A DNA stretch of 64,000 nt, taken from the NCBI GenBank assembly GCA_947179485.1, contig OX359245.1:8537001-8601000 (forward strand), in the 5' to 3' direction. The first letter of the stretch is position 1, and every line of letters starts with the position of its first letter. The stretch is from Allacma fusca. Lineage: Eukaryota > Arthropoda > Collembola > Symphypleona > Sminthuridae. Of the stretch, positions 61,990 through 64,000 are shown in pieces. The position numbers were made by a program, and so were the translations under genes. The notes below the pieces were generated by a model. It made no database searches and was not told the DNA's origin. It saw only the letters and a program-made list of their open reading frames with translations.

Positions 61990-64000
61990 AATTTGACTGT
62001 ATAATTTTTGAATAGCAGATGCAGTTTTTAGAACAGATTTTAGAGCTTTTGGCAGCGAAAGAGAGTTTTAGTACAAATAGAAAAACAGTTGTAATTTCTA
62101 TTTAATTTACAAGGAATGCATTGTAGTGATAAAAATTTACAGTGTCGTCGAAGTAATTCTGAATCGTTATTTTCGTTCACGTCTTCCAACATTTGGACCA
62201 ATACAACATCCATTTTGTTTTAGTAAATTTTTTATTCTGAATTTACAGAGAGATCATAATCATTTACCTTTAGCACAGATAATCGAGCGATTGTAAAATA
62301 TTTCATTTCCCCAGTTTTCAGATTTGCTCAATTTAACTTCATGAACTTGGATAAAGATTGGAGATCACACGGATCAGAAATCTAAGGGAAATTGAAATAT
62401 ATTTTTAAAAACGTAAATTTCTGCATGTTATTTATTCTCGCACAAACGTTTCAAAAATGGTTTCACTCCTTGTGAACACCTTGAATGCTGAATTTGAAGA
62501 TGTTCAAAATATACAAGAACTTGTAGTTGATTTTTTATGGCAACAAATTATAAACAACCATTTGAAAAAACACTTCCAACAGCTGACGACATGCGTACGC
62601 AGTAACAAAAAAAATCAAAAATAGAATTCCTGCTGCAATTTTCTCAATACATCAAATACACTGTTGTCCCATACCTATCAAAAGCATTTTTCAGGATACG
62701 TGAAATTAGCCACCAGTAGAAATATAGAGTTCCGCAATTCGTACACATGACATTTGTAAAATAACTAAAATTTAAACAAATGGTGGAACAATATAGGCAT
62801 TTCAAAAATATTTTCATACATTGTCGTTCGAATTATTTTCGCTGTCGATGGAATAAGTACAAGCACGTTTCACGTGAAAACTAATATAGTATAAAAGGCT
62901 TGGGATGGAATTATTTGATGGTGCGTGAAATTCATAGTTTAAAAGAAACCACTACATTGACTACTTCAATTTTCGTTGAGTGTAGTTCGTACTTTGTTTG
63001 CCACTTCATGAATTCGGATTAGATTTTAATTTCAAGTTTACGCTCAAATTGTAAGTAATAATTTTATGCTAATATAATTTTTATTTTAAATTATGAAACA
63101 CAAGTCAATCTATTTTTTCTTTTTGGAAGCAGAGTGAGCATCGCAAATAATTGAGAGTAAAATCCCTCAACGCAGAAATTCCAAAAGAGCGATTCGTAAA
63201 AGATATTCAATCCCCCATAGTAACAACACACACATCCAGAAATTAAATTCGTACTAAATTTTTCCTCCCATCAAATATATCACTGATTTCTAACAAACCA
63301 AAAACATTTTTGAGTACACATGCTCAGTCTTTGGTTGATAACGAAAATGCTTAGATCTGAACACATTAGAAGCTATGAAAATAAGCAAAAATTAAAAACA
63401 AACAAATAAATTAACAACAAATTTAAAAATATTTCGTCGCATTGCTATTGCATCAGTCTAATCTCAATAAAAAATATCGTGTAGTTAACGGATCTCACCC
63501 TATCATTATTTTATTTCATAATTTTCTTACTGTGTAAAATACACGGTTTTTAAAAACAAATCTGTAGACGTAATTCTGCCAACGGAAACTGGGCAACAAA
63601 TCGATTTTTTATTTTAAAAGATTATAATGTTTTTCCGAAGCATAGTAACAAAAAATATTTTGAACGATAGAAAATGGCTTATCCTAGGCGATTATAAATC
63701 TTACTACACTTTCTCAAAACCTCTCTTCAGATTTCTGCACTGACGTGGTTCAGTTGTGTGTCCAGCGCATCGTTTGCTTAGTTTTTACTTAATTTTAAAC
63801 TCGGTGGTAATCGTTTGACTTTTTGTAATTCAATGAGAATGATTCAGCTCGATTCCCTTTTATATATTGAATCATTCAGTTCAGTTTAATCTTAAACTGA
63901 ACTAATAGCGTGAGTTACAGGTATATCATCTGAGTTGCCATATTTGGCTATTTGTAGTGTCTGAACCGAATCTGCTTGTTAACATCGATGTAAATGCATG
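61990..64000. repeat. repeat-derived sequence, no gene
   Basis: 62380-63905 is the partner of 28640-29760. The remainder is AT-rich with no supported coding frame up to the window end. Confidence 0.55.

Noticed and set aside
1-64000. tRNA or rRNA genes
   Set aside because: No A-box/B-box pairs with cloverleaf arms and no rRNA-like conserved blocks were recognised by eye; a covariance-model scan would be decisive.

Overview
The window looks like nuclear DNA of an animal, most likely an arthropod. It is AT-rich, has GT-AG introns and is packed with transposable elements. I recognise no ordinary host gene. The species cannot be named from the sequence. Nearly everything readable is mobile or virus-like, in various states of decay.

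Region 1 (1-13,060) is a giant inverted repeat. Bases 1-3009 match 9220-12229 in reverse, almost base for base, around a 6.2-kb centre. Arms and centre carry a decayed Polinton/Maverick (adintovirus-like) element on the + strand. In order it holds protein-primed DNA polymerase B, a packaging ATPase, two small proteins, a penton-like minor capsid protein, a basic core-like protein and a major capsid protein. The polymerase keeps two phase-consistent introns. The second splits the catalytic motif C and holds a TATA box plus a small secreted, cysteine-rich reading frame. A truncated, intron-containing hAT transposon (hAT-1) interrupts the capsid gene and fills the rest of the centre. A fragment of a second Polinton lies on the - strand at 14.3-15.24 kb.

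Region 2 (15-22 kb) has no recognisable genes. It holds an interspersed repeat family, a CAAGTT-rich non-autonomous hAT element with another small TIR element nested in it, and a 234-bp tandem duplication.

Region 3 (22.7-28 kb) is a defective Ty3/Gypsy-type element: gag with a zinc knuckle, protease, the first part of reverse transcriptase, then a large deletion, a proline/serine-rich stretch and an env-like C-terminus with one membrane segment. It sits between pogo/Tigger-like terminal inverted repeats with TA flanks.

Region 4 (28-47 kb) is repeat-derived sequence with two small hAT MITEs, a third larger one at 46-47 kb, and a nearly intact 5.85-kb autonomous hAT (hAT-2, 36,690-42,535). hAT-2 has perfect 8-bp target-site duplications and a 12-exon transposase spoiled by one stop and one phase conflict.

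Region 5 (47-64 kb) contains two diverged copies of a multi-kb repeat (47.7-50.3 and 53.0-57.2 kb). They are distinguished by insertions: a CTGCCAC-motif element with a 19-bp minisatellite, and two CAAGTT hAT MITEs, one with another MITE nested inside. Beyond them lie an exact 874-bp direct duplication with a Tigger-like MITE, and a fourth CAAGTT MITE.

The common thread is layered transposition. Inside each hAT family, long arrays of one short motif next to the ends probably act as transposase-binding sites, and hAT-2-like transposases could have mobilised the CAAGTT MITEs. The most unusual structure is the Polinton palindrome with its gene-bearing intron.
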